Assembly: GCA_045634005.1 (NCBI GenBank)
Contig: JAZQZL010000040.1
Coordinates: 1 to 47,690, forward strand
Source: Flemingiibacterium sp045634005
Lineage (GTDB): Bacteria > Bacillota > Clostridia > Oscillospirales > CAG-272
DNA: 47,690 nucleotides
Direction: 5' to 3'
Part shown: piece after piece, positions 23,474 to 32,524 of the stretch
Numbering within the stretch: position 1 is the stretch's first letter
How the letters are laid out: each line of letters opens with the position of its first letter
Notes under the pieces: generated by a model
Databases searched by the model: none
The model's input: the letters and a program-made list of their open reading frames with translations, nothing else
Told to the model about the DNA's origin: nothing
Program-made: the position numbers and the translations under genes

Positions 23474-24367
23474 ATGGTACGCAGTATGACTGCTTTCGGC
23501 AGAGCAACGTCTGTCGGGGGCGAAAGCGGTAAAAATATAACCGCAGAGCTTAAAAGCGTAAACAACCGTTATCTTGACTGTACAGTCAAGATCTCGCGTA
23601 TGTACAGCTTTTTAGAGGACAGGATCCGCCAGTACGTACAGCAGAGCGGTATAGCACGCGGCAAGCTCGATGTATATATCGGTGTTGAGGTGGTCGAGAA
23701 TGTCGGTATGACGATAAACATCGACCGCGCTATTGCCGAAAGCTACATAAACGCGCTGAAGGCGCTGCGCGACGAGTTCGGACTGAAGGACGATATAACC
23801 GTTATGAGCGTGGCACAGAACCGTGACGTGTTTACGGTAACCAAGCCCGAGGAGGATATGGAGCGCGACTGGCTTATCATAAAGCCCGTGCTTGACGAGG
23901 CTATCGCGGCGTTTTTAAAGGTTCGCGAGGCAGAGGGCGAGCGACTCAAGGCTGACATAATGGATAAGCTCGAAAAGATCGAAGGACTTGTTGCGAAGAT
24001 CAAGGAGTACTCCGAGGACGACATCTCCTCATATCGCACGAAGTTTGAAACCCGACTCAAGACGCTTCTTGCAGACAATATGGTCGAGCTTAACCCGAAT
24101 ATGGTGCTGACCGAATGTGCGATCTACGCTGACCGCGTTGCTATCGACGAGGAGCTTGTACGACTCGGCTGTCACTTCAAGGCGATGCGCGAGATCTTCG
24201 AGGCAAACGAGCCTATCGGACGTAAGCTTGACTTTATGATGCAGGAGATGAACCGCGAAACCAATACCATCGGCTCCAAGGCGAGCAACGTGGATATCGC
24301 GGCTATCGTCGTTGACATAAAGAGTGAGCTTGAAAAGATCCGCGAGCAGATACAGAACATCGAATAA
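23474..24367 (+). CDS. yicC: YicC/YloC-family endoribonuclease
   Basis: This 297-aa protein has its start at ATG 23474, behind AAAGGA; a TTG six bases upstream is in frame but less likely. It begins MVRSMTAFGRA, the signature of the family, followed by ELKSVNNRYLD. It ends with the conserved DFMMQEMNRETNTIGSKASN segment and a coiled-coil tail. YicC proteins are ring-forming RNases that cut RNA such as the small RNA RyhB in Escherichia coli; in Bacillus the homologue is YloC. It is the first gene of the cluster, followed by remA 20 bases later, as in other Firmicutes. Confidence 0.95.
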   Translation: MVRSMTAFGRATSVGGESGKNITAELKSVNNRYLDCTVKISRMYSFLEDRIRQYVQQSGIARGKLDVYIGVEVVENVGMTINIDRAIAESYINALKALRDEFGLKDDITVMSVAQNRDVFTVTKPEEDMERDWLIIKPVLDEAIAAFLKVREAEGERLKADIMDKLEKIEGLVAKIKEYSEDDISSYRTKFETRLKTLLADNMVELNPNMVLTECAIYADRVAIDEELVRLGCHFKAMREIFEANEPIGRKLDFMMQEMNRETNTIGSKASNVDIAAIVVDIKSELEKIREQIQNIE

Positions 24368-24387
24368 GAGCGCGAGGTGAGAGAATT

Positions 24388-24660
24388 ATGAAATTCATAA
24401 ACGTTGGCTTTGGAAACATGGTTGCCGCCGAGCGCGTGGTTGCCGTAGTAAGCCCCGACAGCGCTCCGATAAAGCGCCTTATTCAGGACTCAAAGGATAA
24501 CGGCAGAGCTATTGACGTGACGTGCGGTAAGCGTACGCGCGCGGTGATAATCACCGACAGCGAGCACGTTATTCTGTCCGCGTTCCAATCTGAAACGATA
24601 TCCAACCGCCTGTCCGACCGTGATGAGGGCGAGGACGATGAGATCGACGAGGTCGAATAA
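24388..24660 (+). CDS. remA: Extracellular matrix regulator RemA (DUF370)
   Basis: This 90-aa protein begins KFINVGFGNMVAAERVVAVVSPDSAPIKR, the DUF370/RemA signature, and includes GKRTRAVIITDSEHVILSA. RemA is a non-canonical DNA-binding protein that forms oligomers and, in Bacillus subtilis, activates biofilm-matrix and osmoprotection genes. The acidic C-terminal tail (DRDEGEDDEIDEVE) is outside the core. It lies between yicC and gmk, its conserved position in Firmicutes. The ribosome site is GAGGTGAGAG upstream of the ATG. Confidence 0.95.
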   Translation: MKFINVGFGNMVAAERVVAVVSPDSAPIKRLIQDSKDNGRAIDVTCGKRTRAVIITDSEHVILSAFQSETISNRLSDRDEGEDDEIDEVE

Positions 24661-24673
24661 TCTTGGAGGCAGT

Positions 24674-25285
24674 ATGAAAAAAGGACTTTTGATAGTTATA
24701 TCCGGCCCGTCCGGAAGCGGCAAGGGCACGGTCATCAAGCGTATCATGGAATACGACCGCAGCTTCATCTATTCGGTATCGGCAACGACGCGCACACCGC
24801 GTGTCGGCGAGAAGCACGGAGTGAATTACTACTTCATCAGCCGTGAGGATTTTGAAGAGCGTATTGCCGGCGATATGATGCTCGAGCACGCAGAATACTG
24901 CGGCAATTATTACGGTACTCCCAAGAAGGAGGTTGAAGAAAGCCTCGAGGCAGGACGTAACGTAATTCTCGAGATAGAGGTCGAGGGCGCGATGCAGATA
25001 AAGAAAAAGTGTCCCGATGCGCTGCTCGTTATGATAGCACCGCCCGATTTTGAAACCCTTGAGGCAAGACTTCGCGGCAGAGGTGACGACGTTACGGAGG
25101 ACGTAATACAAAAGCGTCTTAACACTGCAAAAAAAGAGCTGGCAAAGCTCGGTGAGTATGATTACATCGTGGTAAACGGCGATAATATGATCGACGAAAC
25201 CGCGCATGATATAATCGGTATCGTGTATTCGGAAATGCACCGTGTGCCGAGAAACAAAGATTTTACAAGTAAATTTTTCGCCTGA
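24674..25285 (+). CDS. gmk: Guanylate kinase
   Basis: This 203-aa protein starts at ATG 24674 behind TTGGAGG. It phosphorylates GMP to GDP with ATP. The P-loop GPSGSGKGT lies at residues 9-17. The GMP-binding region has SATTRTPRVGEKHGVNYYF, and EYAEYCGNYYGTP-type residues are present as EHAEYCGNYYGTP. The C-terminal lid and helix (RLNTAKKELAKLGEYDYIVVN) are intact. The length is typical. It sits 14 bases after remA, within the operon. Confidence 0.97.
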   Translation: MKKGLLIVISGPSGSGKGTVIKRIMEYDRSFIYSVSATTRTPRVGEKHGVNYYFISREDFEERIAGDMMLEHAEYCGNYYGTPKKEVEESLEAGRNVILEIEVEGAMQIKKKCPDALLVMIAPPDFETLEARLRGRGDDVTEDVIQKRLNTAKKELAKLGEYDYIVVNGDNMIDETAHDIIGIVYSEMHRVPRNKDFTSKFFA

Positions 25286-25318
25286 ATAGGCATTGAAAGA
25301 AGAAAGAGGTACTACAAA

Positions 25319-25603
25319 ATGATCTATCCTTCCGTAGAAGAACTCAGCCAGAACGGCAAATTCAATCGTTACATGCTTTGCATCGCTACCGCTAAGTGTG
25401 CGCGTCTTGTTACCAACGAGTACGTTCATCAGCGTGAGCAGGCAGAAAAGCTTATCGCAAACAAGGAAACCGACAAGTCGCTCGCTTCTATGATCAAGCG
25501 CGATATCCGCGACGAAAAGGCGGTCAAGAATGCACTTAACCGAATCCGCCAGGGTGAGTACAGAATCAACGAGGACACCATCGACCTTACCGGCGGCAAC
25601 TGA
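25319..25603 (+). CDS. rpoZ: RNA polymerase omega subunit
   Basis: This is a 94-aa protein. The N-terminal half matches omega (MIYPSVEEL..FNRYMLCIATAKCARLVTNEY), the segment that wraps the C-terminal tail of beta-prime. The helix KSLASMIKRDIRDEKAVKNALNRI is longer and more basic than in Escherichia coli, as is common in Firmicutes. Its location after gmk is conserved. The stop codon TGA overlaps the start of priA by one base (TGATG). Confidence 0.92.
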   Translation: MIYPSVEELSQNGKFNRYMLCIATAKCARLVTNEYVHQREQAEKLIANKETDKSLASMIKRDIRDEKAVKNALNRIRQGEYRINEDTIDLTGGN

Positions 25604-27843
25604 TGAGCGCTGAATGCACGAGAGGTACGGTTGCCGGAGTACGAATACTCGAGCTTCCGTATTCCGCCGACCGTGCGTACGACTATCGAATACCGCCCGA
25701 GCTTTTGGGACGAGTCAAGGTAGGCTCGCTCGTGTCGGTGAGCTTCGGCTCGCTTCGCCGTACGGCGATAGTAACGCATATCACCGACACCTCGGAATAT
25801 GACAATTTAAAGCCAGTGACGGCACTTGCAGATGACGCTTTTTCGCTTTCTGGAGAGCTGCTCGGGCTGTGCGCGTTTTTATGTGAGCGGACGTTTTGCT
25901 CGTTCGGTGAGGCGGTACAGACCGTGCTGCCGAGCGGTGCCTCGCACTCGCTATTTCGCGCAAGGCGCGATCCCGTCGAGAGATTTTACCGCATTTGTAC
26001 CGATATAACGGGGCTTCGCCTCGGTGCTGCCGAAGCGCGTGCGGCGGACTTTATAAAAGACGGCGAGAAAAGCGCGTCAGAGCTTAAAATAGAGGCGAAC
26101 GTGTCGCCCGCGACACTCAAAAATATGGTTGCCAAGGGTATACTTTCGCTTCGCGAATGTGCCGTTATCCGCAATCCCTACAAGGGGCGCGGTAAGGTAA
26201 CGGACAACAATACCTTGAGCGCGTGTCAGGCGCGTGCGGCAGAAACGCTGTCGGCTCTGGCAAGCTCGGGAGAAGCCAAGGCGGCGCTTTTATACGGCGT
26301 TACCGGAAGCGGCAAGACGCGCGTTATCAAGTCGGTCATCGACGGCGTTATAGAAAGCGGTCGCTCGGTTATCGTGCTTGTTCCGGAGATATCGCTGACG
26401 GGACAGACCGTGGACCTTTTCTGCGGCTATTTCGGCGAGCGCGTCGCGGTCATACACTCCTCGCTTTCCGAGGGTGAAAAGCTCGACGCATGGAAGCGTA
26501 TCCGCTCTCACGAGGTCGACGTCGTTATCGGAACGCGTTCGGCGGTGTTTGCGCCGCTTGATAACCTCGGTATGATAGTCATAGACGAGGAGCAGGAGCA
26601 TACCTACAAATCCGATATGACACCGAAGTACCACACGCGTGACGTCGCACGTTACCGCGCGGCGAAATGTGGAGCTCTTATGCTGCTCGCATCGGCGACA
26701 CCGTCGCTCGAGTCGTTTTACCGAGCGAGAGAGGGCATATACACGCTTGTCACGCTCGATGAGCGTTACGGCAACGCGGTGCTTCCCGAGGTGAAGGTCG
26801 CAGACCTTCGCTCCGATATGATAAAAGGGCGCATAACGCCTATCGGCTCGGAGCTTCGCGATGAGATCGGTGAAAATTTACGGCGCGGCGAGCAGACGAT
26901 ACTGTTCGTCAGCCGCAGAGGATACAATAATTTTGTTAGCTGTCTTAAGTGCGGCGAGGTCGTGACGTGCCCGAATTGCTCGGTGTCGTTGACCTATCAC
27001 CGCGACGGCGACAATGGCATTTTAAAGTGCCACTATTGCGGATACACGCAGACGGTGCCTGAAATATGCCCGAAGTGCGAGTCCGAGCGTATGACGCGCA
27101 AGGGCTTTGGTACACAGCTCGTTGCAGAGGAGCTTCACGCGCTCTATCCAAAGGCGCGCATACTGCGCCTTGACGCGGATTCTGCGAGCGCGAAATTTTC
27201 GCACGAGGCGATACTGTCAAGCTTTCGTAGCGGTGAAGCGGACGTGCTTATCGGAACACAGATGGTAACGAAGGGACACAACTTCCCAAGCGTTACGCTC
27301 GTCGGTATTATAAACGCAGATGCCGCGCTGTATCTCGACGACTTTCGCGCGACTGAGCGCACGTTTGCACTACTCACGCAGGTTATCGGCAGGGCTGGCC
27401 GTGCGGATAAGCCGGGAAGGGCGCTGATACAGACCTACAATCCCGACAACGAAACGATAAATTTAGCGTGCAAGCAGGATTATACCGGCTTTTACGAAAG
27501 TGCGATAAGACTGCGTAAGCAGCTGGCATTCCCGCCGTTTTGCGAGTTCGTTCTGCTCGGAGTGCACGGCGAGGATGAGCCGGAGGTGCTTGACTTAACC
27601 TTAAAGCTCGACAGGAAGCTTCGCGAGTACACGGCGAGGGAGTTTTCGGATATTCCGATGTATATATTCGGCCCGTTTGAGGCGCCGATATACAAGGTGA
27701 ACAACGTTTACCGAATGAGAATAGTTATAAAATGTCAGGTCACGAAGCGTGTACGAGAGCTTATATCGCGTCTGCTTGCCGATTTCCCGAAGGCGAGCAA
27801 CAAGGCGGCTATAAGCGTTGACGTAAACCCCGCTTCGATGTAG
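25603..27843 (+). CDS. priA: Primosomal protein N' (PriA), replication-restart helicase
   Basis: This 746-aa protein restarts stalled replication forks by 3'-5' unwinding and primosome loading. The N-terminal 3'BD region starts RILELPYSADRAYDYRIP. Walker A GVTGSGKTR is near residue 232, and DEEQEH (the DEAH-type box) near 328. The paired zinc-binding cysteines begin at about residue 447 (CLKCGEVVTCPNC) and run to CHYCG and CPKC near 490. The helicase C motifs include GTQMVTKGHNFPSVTLVG and QVIGRAGRADKPG. It starts within the stop codon of rpoZ. In Bacillus subtilis coaBC lies between rpoZ and priA; here it is absent. Confidence 0.97.
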   Translation: MSAECTRGTVAGVRILELPYSADRAYDYRIPPELLGRVKVGSLVSVSFGSLRRTAIVTHITDTSEYDNLKPVTALADDAFSLSGELLGLCAFLCERTFCSFGEAVQTVLPSGASHSLFRARRDPVERFYRICTDITGLRLGAAEARAADFIKDGEKSASELKIEANVSPATLKNMVAKGILSLRECAVIRNPYKGRGKVTDNNTLSACQARAAETLSALASSGEAKAALLYGVTGSGKTRVIKSVIDGVIESGRSVIVLVPEISLTGQTVDLFCGYFGERVAVIHSSLSEGEKLDAWKRIRSHEVDVVIGTRSAVFAPLDNLGMIVIDEEQEHTYKSDMTPKYHTRDVARYRAAKCGALMLLASATPSLESFYRAREGIYTLVTLDERYGNAVLPEVKVADLRSDMIKGRITPIGSELRDEIGENLRRGEQTILFVSRRGYNNFVSCLKCGEVVTCPNCSVSLTYHRDGDNGILKCHYCGYTQTVPEICPKCESERMTRKGFGTQLVAEELHALYPKARILRLDADSASAKFSHEAILSSFRSGEADVLIGTQMVTKGHNFPSVTLVGIINADAALYLDDFRATERTFALLTQVIGRAGRADKPGRALIQTYNPDNETINLACKQDYTGFYESAIRLRKQLAFPPFCEFVLLGVHGEDEPEVLDLTLKLDRKLREYTAREFSDIPMYIFGPFEAPIYKVNNVYRMRIVIKCQVTKRVRELISRLLADFPKASNKAAISVDVNPASM

Positions 27844-27881
27844 AACCTTTCGACGTAAATCCTTTCAGGAGGTTATAAATA

Positions 27882-28352
27882 ATGGCAAAACTGAACATAG
27901 TAAAGGACGGAGATCCTATTCTTCGCAAGAAGAGCCGTCCGATTGAAGAGATAGACGAGCGTATCAAAACGCTCGCGGCTGATATGATCGAAACGATGCG
28001 CGCGGCTAACGGCTGTGGACTTGCGGCTGTGCAGGTCGGCAAGCTTCGCCGTATGGTCGTTGTTGAAATCGAGGAGGGCAATCCTTACGTTATGATCAAC
28101 CCCGTTATTACAAAGCGCGAGGGTAATCAGCAGGACGTTGAGGGATGCCTTTCCGTGCCGAACCAGTGGGGTATCACCGACCGTCCGATGACCGTTACCG
28201 TAAAGTACACGGGACTTGACGGAAAGACTCATACCGCAACCGGCTCCGAGCTTAAGGCGAGAGCATTCTGCCACGAGCTTGATCACCTTGAGGGCGTGCT
28301 CTTCACGGACAACGTGGTGCGTATGCTCGATCCCGACGAGGTGGAGGCATAA
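27882..28352 (+). CDS. def: Peptide deformylase
   Basis: This 156-aa metalloenzyme removes the formyl group from nascent protein N-termini. All three motifs are present: GCGLAAVQVG (residues about 44-53), EGCLSVP (about 87-93) and HELDH (about 131-135), giving the Cys-His-His metal site. The ribosome site is CAGGAGG. The stop TAA overlaps the fmt start (TAATG), consistent with the functional pair def-fmt. Confidence 0.97.
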   Translation: MAKLNIVKDGDPILRKKSRPIEEIDERIKTLAADMIETMRAANGCGLAAVQVGKLRRMVVVEIEEGNPYVMINPVITKREGNQQDVEGCLSVPNQWGITDRPMTVTVKYTGLDGKTHTATGSELKARAFCHELDHLEGVLFTDNVVRMLDPDEVEA

Positions 28353-29308
28353 TGAATTCAAGGATACTCTTTATGGGCACGCCCGACTTCGCAAAGGTGC
28401 AGCTCGAAGCGCTCATCGGCGCAGGCGCTGACGTTATCGGTGTTGTTACCCAGCCCGATAAGCCGAAGGGCAGAAAGATGGTGCTCACTCCGCCACCCGT
28501 TAAGGTGTGCGCCGAAGAGCACGCTATTCCCGTTTATCAGCCGCAGACGCTTCGCGGCGACGAATTCGCCACGACACTTGACACGCTCGCACCCGACATT
28601 ATAATCGTTGCGGCGTACGGTAAGATTCTTCCCGAAAACGTGATAAATTACCCGAAGCTCGGTTGTATCAACGTGCACGGCTCGCTGCTGCCGAAGTACC
28701 GCGGTGCCGCGCCGATACAGCGCTCTATTATCGACGGCGAGAGCGAAACGGGCATCACGATAATGTATATGGACGTCGGACTTGACACGGGCGATATGCT
28801 CTCGAAGGTAGTCGTTCCGATCGGTATCTCCGACAATTTCGAAACTATGCACGACAAGCTTGCCGAGGCAGGCGCAAAGCTTCTTCTTGAAACGGTAGAG
28901 GCACTCGAAAACGGTACGGCATCACGTGTGGCGCAGGACGACAGCCTTTCGACCTACGCGGCGAAGATCGAGAACGAGGACTGTGTGCTCGATTTCGATA
29001 ACGATGCTACCGCAGTCCACAACCGTATTCGCGGACTTTCGCCGTTTCCGCTTGCGGTGGTCGCACAGGGCGACCGTACGCTCAAGATAGTCAACGCGGA
29101 GCTTGGTGACACCGATAAGGTGCACGATAATCCCGGCGAGGTTTTAAGGTGCGATGCGGCACAGGGCAAGATCGAGGTTGCGTGCAGACGCGGATCGGTT
29201 CTTATCACGGGAGTGCTTCCCGAGGGCAAATCGCGTATGAGCGCAAAGGACTTCATAAACGGCAGAAAGATTGCCGCAGGGGACAGACTTACGAAATACT
29301 CCAAATAA
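28352..29308 (+). CDS. fmt: Methionyl-tRNA formyltransferase
   Basis: This 318-aa enzyme formylates initiator Met-tRNA using 10-formyl-tetrahydrofolate. The N-terminal Rossmann domain starts RILFMGTPDFAKVQLEAL. The catalytic motif NVHGSLLPKYRGAAPIQRSI is intact (Asn, His, and the Asp in GLDTGDML). The C-terminal OB-type domain runs from about residue 210 (RGLSPFPLAV). It shares a base with the def stop codon, so translation is coupled. Confidence 0.97.
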   Translation: MNSRILFMGTPDFAKVQLEALIGAGADVIGVVTQPDKPKGRKMVLTPPPVKVCAEEHAIPVYQPQTLRGDEFATTLDTLAPDIIIVAAYGKILPENVINYPKLGCINVHGSLLPKYRGAAPIQRSIIDGESETGITIMYMDVGLDTGDMLSKVVVPIGISDNFETMHDKLAEAGAKLLLETVEALENGTASRVAQDDSLSTYAAKIENEDCVLDFDNDATAVHNRIRGLSPFPLAVVAQGDRTLKIVNAELGDTDKVHDNPGEVLRCDAAQGKIEVACRRGSVLITGVLPEGKSRMSAKDFINGRKIAAGDRLTKYSK

Positions 29309-29325
29309 AATTTCAGAGGTAGCGT

Positions 29326-30024
29326 ATGTATTTTTACGGCTTTGATTTGACGTATTTTATTTTAGTGATCCCGGCGATGATATTTGCATTCTGGGCACAG
29401 GCAAACGTGAAATCAACCTTTTCCAAATATACGAAGGTAGTGTCAAAGCGCGGTATGACGGGCTTTGATGCGGCACGACGCATACTCGATGCGAACGGAC
29501 TTTCAAATGTTCGCATATCGAAGGTGCAGGGCGACCTTACCGACCACTTCAACCCGAAGGATAATACCGTATATCTTTCCGATACCGTACACTCGGTTGC
29601 GAGTGCAGCGGCGGTCGGAGTTGCGGCGCACGAGGCGGGACACGCCGTGCAGTTTGCCGTCGGCTACACGCCGATGAAGGTGCGCTCGGCTATCATTCCG
29701 ATAACTAATATCGGCTCGAACCTTGCTATGCCATTGGTGCTTCTCGGTATCGTGCTTTCGTATCCCACGCTTGCTTATATCGGAGTTATCGCCTTCGGAC
29801 TTTCTACGCTGTTTCAGCTTGTAACGCTCCCCGTTGAGTTCAATGCAAGCTCGCGTGCTATGGCGGCGCTTAAATCGTCTGGCTCGCTTGATGCGGATGA
29901 GCTGACGAGTGCGCGCAAGGTGCTTACTGCGGCGGCACTCACCTACGTTGCGGCACTTGCGGTTTCGCTTGCAAACCTCATTCGAATATTCCTTCTCGTA
30001 AAGCGCGGAGATAGACGCAGATAA
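29326..30024 (+). CDS. YugP-family zinc metallopeptidase, membrane-bound
   Basis: This is a 232-aa protein. An N-terminal membrane segment (LTYFILVIPAMIFAFWAQ) is followed by an extramembrane stretch with YLSDTVHSVASAAAVGVAAHEAGHAVQFAVGY; HEAGH is the HExxH zinc site (residues about 103-107). Two or three further membrane helices lie in the C-terminal half (IPITNIGSNLAMPLVLLGIVLS, YPTLAYIGVIAFGLSTLF, VAALAVSLANLIRIFLLV). The family matches Pfam Zn_peptidase_2, found in Bacillus as YugP. It lies between fmt and rsmB as in several Clostridia. The stop codon overlaps the rsmB start (TAATG). The substrate is unknown. Confidence 0.88.
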   Translation: MYFYGFDLTYFILVIPAMIFAFWAQANVKSTFSKYTKVVSKRGMTGFDAARRILDANGLSNVRISKVQGDLTDHFNPKDNTVYLSDTVHSVASAAAVGVAAHEAGHAVQFAVGYTPMKVRSAIIPITNIGSNLAMPLVLLGIVLSYPTLAYIGVIAFGLSTLFQLVTLPVEFNASSRAMAALKSSGSLDADELTSARKVLTAAALTYVAALAVSLANLIRIFLLVKRGDRRR

Positions 30025-31355
30025 TGGATAAGAAAAAATATACCGCTCGAGAGGCGGCATACCGCTCGCTCTTCCTTTGCGAGCGCGACGGCAAATATTC
30101 AAGCCTTGAGATAGACGCGTCTATTCGCCGCTTCGGTCTTGAGGGCGCTGATAAGGGACTTTATACCGCGCTTGTGTACGGTGCTATCGAGCGCCGCATC
30201 ACGCTTGACTATATAATCGCGAAGCTTTCCTCAAAGCCGACGGAGAGTCTTGATAAGGAAGTTAAAGTGCTTCTTCGTCTTGGGCTCTATCAGCTTATAT
30301 ACCTCGACCGCATTCCCGACAGCGCGGCAGTCAATGAAACCGTAAATCTTGCGAAGAAAAATGCTCCGCGCGCCGCATCGTTTATAAATGCGGTGCTCCG
30401 CGGCTTCCTTCGCTCGATGGATAAAAATAATCTTCCGTATCCCGACAGGGGCGATATGCGAGAGTATCTCTCGGTGCGCTACTCGGTGGGATACGACGTG
30501 CTCGATGCTATGACGGCATCGCTCGACGATATCGAAGCTGTACTCGCGGCGTTTGAAAAACAGCCTGACGTTACGCTTCGCGTGAACACGCTGAAGATAT
30601 CGCGTGAGGAACTGATTTCCTTGCTCGGCGAAAAGGGCATCGAAGCCGCACCGACGGCATACTCGCCGTATGGCGTAAGGCTCACACAAAAAACGCTTCG
30701 CGCCGGGGTTATGGAACTTATTTCCGAGGGCTTCGTCTATATACAGGACGAGGCGTCGCAGATAGCGATATGCGCCGCGTCGGTAGCACCCGACACCACC
30801 GTTATCGACACCTGCGCGTGTCCGGGCGGCAAGAGCTTTTCGGCGGCGATACTTATGGAAAACAAGGGCGAGGTCAAAAGCTTCGACCTTCACAAAAACA
30901 AGCTCTCACTTATAGATAAGGGCGCCGAACGCCTGGGTATTTCGATAATCGAAACTGCCGAGCGCGACGGTTCAAAGCGTGACGAATCGCTTACCCTGTC
31001 CGCGGACACGCTTATATGCGACGTGCCCTGCTCGGGATTTGGCGTTATCGCAAAGAAGCCCGAGATAAGATACAAATCGGCGGCGGAGTTTTCCCGCCTT
31101 CCCGATATCCAGTACTCAATTTTAAAAAACGCGTCCGCCTACGTAAAGCGCGGCGGAGTATTGCTCTATTCGACGTGCACCTTGTGCAAAGCCGAAAACG
31201 GCGACGTGGTCGACCGCTTCCTTGCGGAGTGCGGTGACTTTAGCGCCGAGGATTTCTCGGTTGGTGAGATAAAGAGCGAGGGCGGCAAGCTTACGCTGCT
31301 TCCGCACATCCACGGCACGGACGGTTTTTTCGTAGCAAAATTAAGACGTAAATAA
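30024..31355 (+). CDS. rsmB: 16S rRNA (cytosine-967-C5)-methyltransferase RsmB
   Basis: This is a 443-aa protein. The N-terminal NusB-like helical domain (TAREAAYRSLFLCERDGKYSSLEI, residues 5-140) is joined to a SAM-dependent m5C methyltransferase domain. Motif I is VIDTCACPGGKSFSAA, motif IV is LICDVPCSGFGVIAKKPEIRY with the releasing Cys, and motif VI is LLYSTCTLCKAEN with the catalytic Cys. It is the usual length. It starts within the stop codon of the upstream gene, in the def-fmt-rsmB-rlmN order known from Bacillus. Confidence 0.96.
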   Translation: MDKKKYTAREAAYRSLFLCERDGKYSSLEIDASIRRFGLEGADKGLYTALVYGAIERRITLDYIIAKLSSKPTESLDKEVKVLLRLGLYQLIYLDRIPDSAAVNETVNLAKKNAPRAASFINAVLRGFLRSMDKNNLPYPDRGDMREYLSVRYSVGYDVLDAMTASLDDIEAVLAAFEKQPDVTLRVNTLKISREELISLLGEKGIEAAPTAYSPYGVRLTQKTLRAGVMELISEGFVYIQDEASQIAICAASVAPDTTVIDTCACPGGKSFSAAILMENKGEVKSFDLHKNKLSLIDKGAERLGISIIETAERDGSKRDESLTLSADTLICDVPCSGFGVIAKKPEIRYKSAAEFSRLPDIQYSILKNASAYVKRGGVLLYSTCTLCKAENGDVVDRFLAECGDFSAEDFSVGEIKSEGGKLTLLPHIHGTDGFFVAKLRRK

Positions 31356-31373
31356 TTACAAAGGAAACGATTT

Positions 31374-32471
31374 ATGCTGACAGTTGACGGCAAGGCAGAC
31401 CTTTTATCAATGAATATACCCGAGCTTGAAGCGTTTTTGTCTACGCTCGGCGAGCCGAAATACCGCGCAAAGCAGATATTCTCGTGGATGCACCGCGGGG
31501 TTGGCATCGACGGTATGACCGACATTTCAAAGAAGCTTCGCGAGAAGCTTCACGAAACGGCGTTCGTCGACATTCCGAGTGTTGAAGAAAAGCTTGTATC
31601 GAAGCTTGACGGAACGGTCAAGTACCTTTTCGGGCTTCGTGACGGAAACGTTATCGAGAGCGTTTTTATGCGCTACAAGCACGGCAATACAATATGCATA
31701 TCGAGCGAGGTCGGCTGTCCGATGGGCTGCAAGTTCTGCGCATCGACTATCGGCGGACTCGTTAGGAAGCTCCGTCCGTCCGAGCTGCTCGGTCAGATAA
31801 TCGCGGCCGAGCGTGACGTCGGCGAGAGAATATCCAACATAGTTATGATGGGTATCGGCGAGCCGCTTGATAATTTCGAGAATACGCTCAAGTTTTTATC
31901 ACTCGTCGGGGACCCTGCGGGACTTAACATTGGCTCACGACACATTTCGCTGTCGACCTGTGGACTTGTCGACAAGATAGACGAGCTTGCAAAGCACGAC
32001 CTACAGATAACGCTGTCCATCTCGCTTCACGCGGCGGACGACGAAACCCGTTCGTCGATAATGCCCGTCAACAACAAGTGGAACATCACCTCGCTGCTTG
32101 ATGCGTGCAGACGCTATTTCGCGGCGACGGGACGGCGCATATCGTTTGAGTATACGCTCATCTCAGGCAAAAACGATTCGCCCGAATATGCAAGGCGGCT
32201 TGCGACGACACTCAAGCACGGGCTTTACAGAAACTCGAAGCCGTTCCCGATACACGTTAACTTAATTCCCGTAAACGAGGTCGAGGAGAGCGGATTCTCA
32301 CGCTCGTCAAGCGACGCTGTCAAGAAGTTTTGCGACACGCTGACGGGCCTCGGTGTAAACGCCACGGTAAGACGTAAGCTCGGCGGGGACATAAACGCGT
32401 CCTGCGGTCAGCTAAGACGTGCAAAGATGAAAGAAAACGCGGAAGATAAGGGTGACTACCCCACCGCTTAA
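31374..32471 (+). CDS. rlmN: 23S rRNA (adenine-2503-C2)-methyltransferase RlmN
   Basis: This 365-aa radical-SAM enzyme methylates A2503 of 23S rRNA and also certain tRNAs. The N-terminal helical domain includes YRAKQIFSWMHRG. The radical-SAM cluster cysteines are C115, C119 and C122 (CPMGCKFC). IVMMGIGEPLDNFENTL and HISLSTCGLV follow, with the catalytic C-terminal Cys in DINASCGQLR. The ribosome site is AAAGGAAA. It follows rsmB by 18 bases. Confidence 0.97.
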   Translation: MLTVDGKADLLSMNIPELEAFLSTLGEPKYRAKQIFSWMHRGVGIDGMTDISKKLREKLHETAFVDIPSVEEKLVSKLDGTVKYLFGLRDGNVIESVFMRYKHGNTICISSEVGCPMGCKFCASTIGGLVRKLRPSELLGQIIAAERDVGERISNIVMMGIGEPLDNFENTLKFLSLVGDPAGLNIGSRHISLSTCGLVDKIDELAKHDLQITLSISLHAADDETRSSIMPVNNKWNITSLLDACRRYFAATGRRISFEYTLISGKNDSPEYARRLATTLKHGLYRNSKPFPIHVNLIPVNEVEESGFSRSSSDAVKKFCDTLTGLGVNATVRRKLGGDINASCGQLRRAKMKENAEDKGDYPTA

Positions 32472-32524
32472 AATAAAACGCTACATAATAATGCGTGATC
32501 CTACAGAGAGGAATGAACGGATAA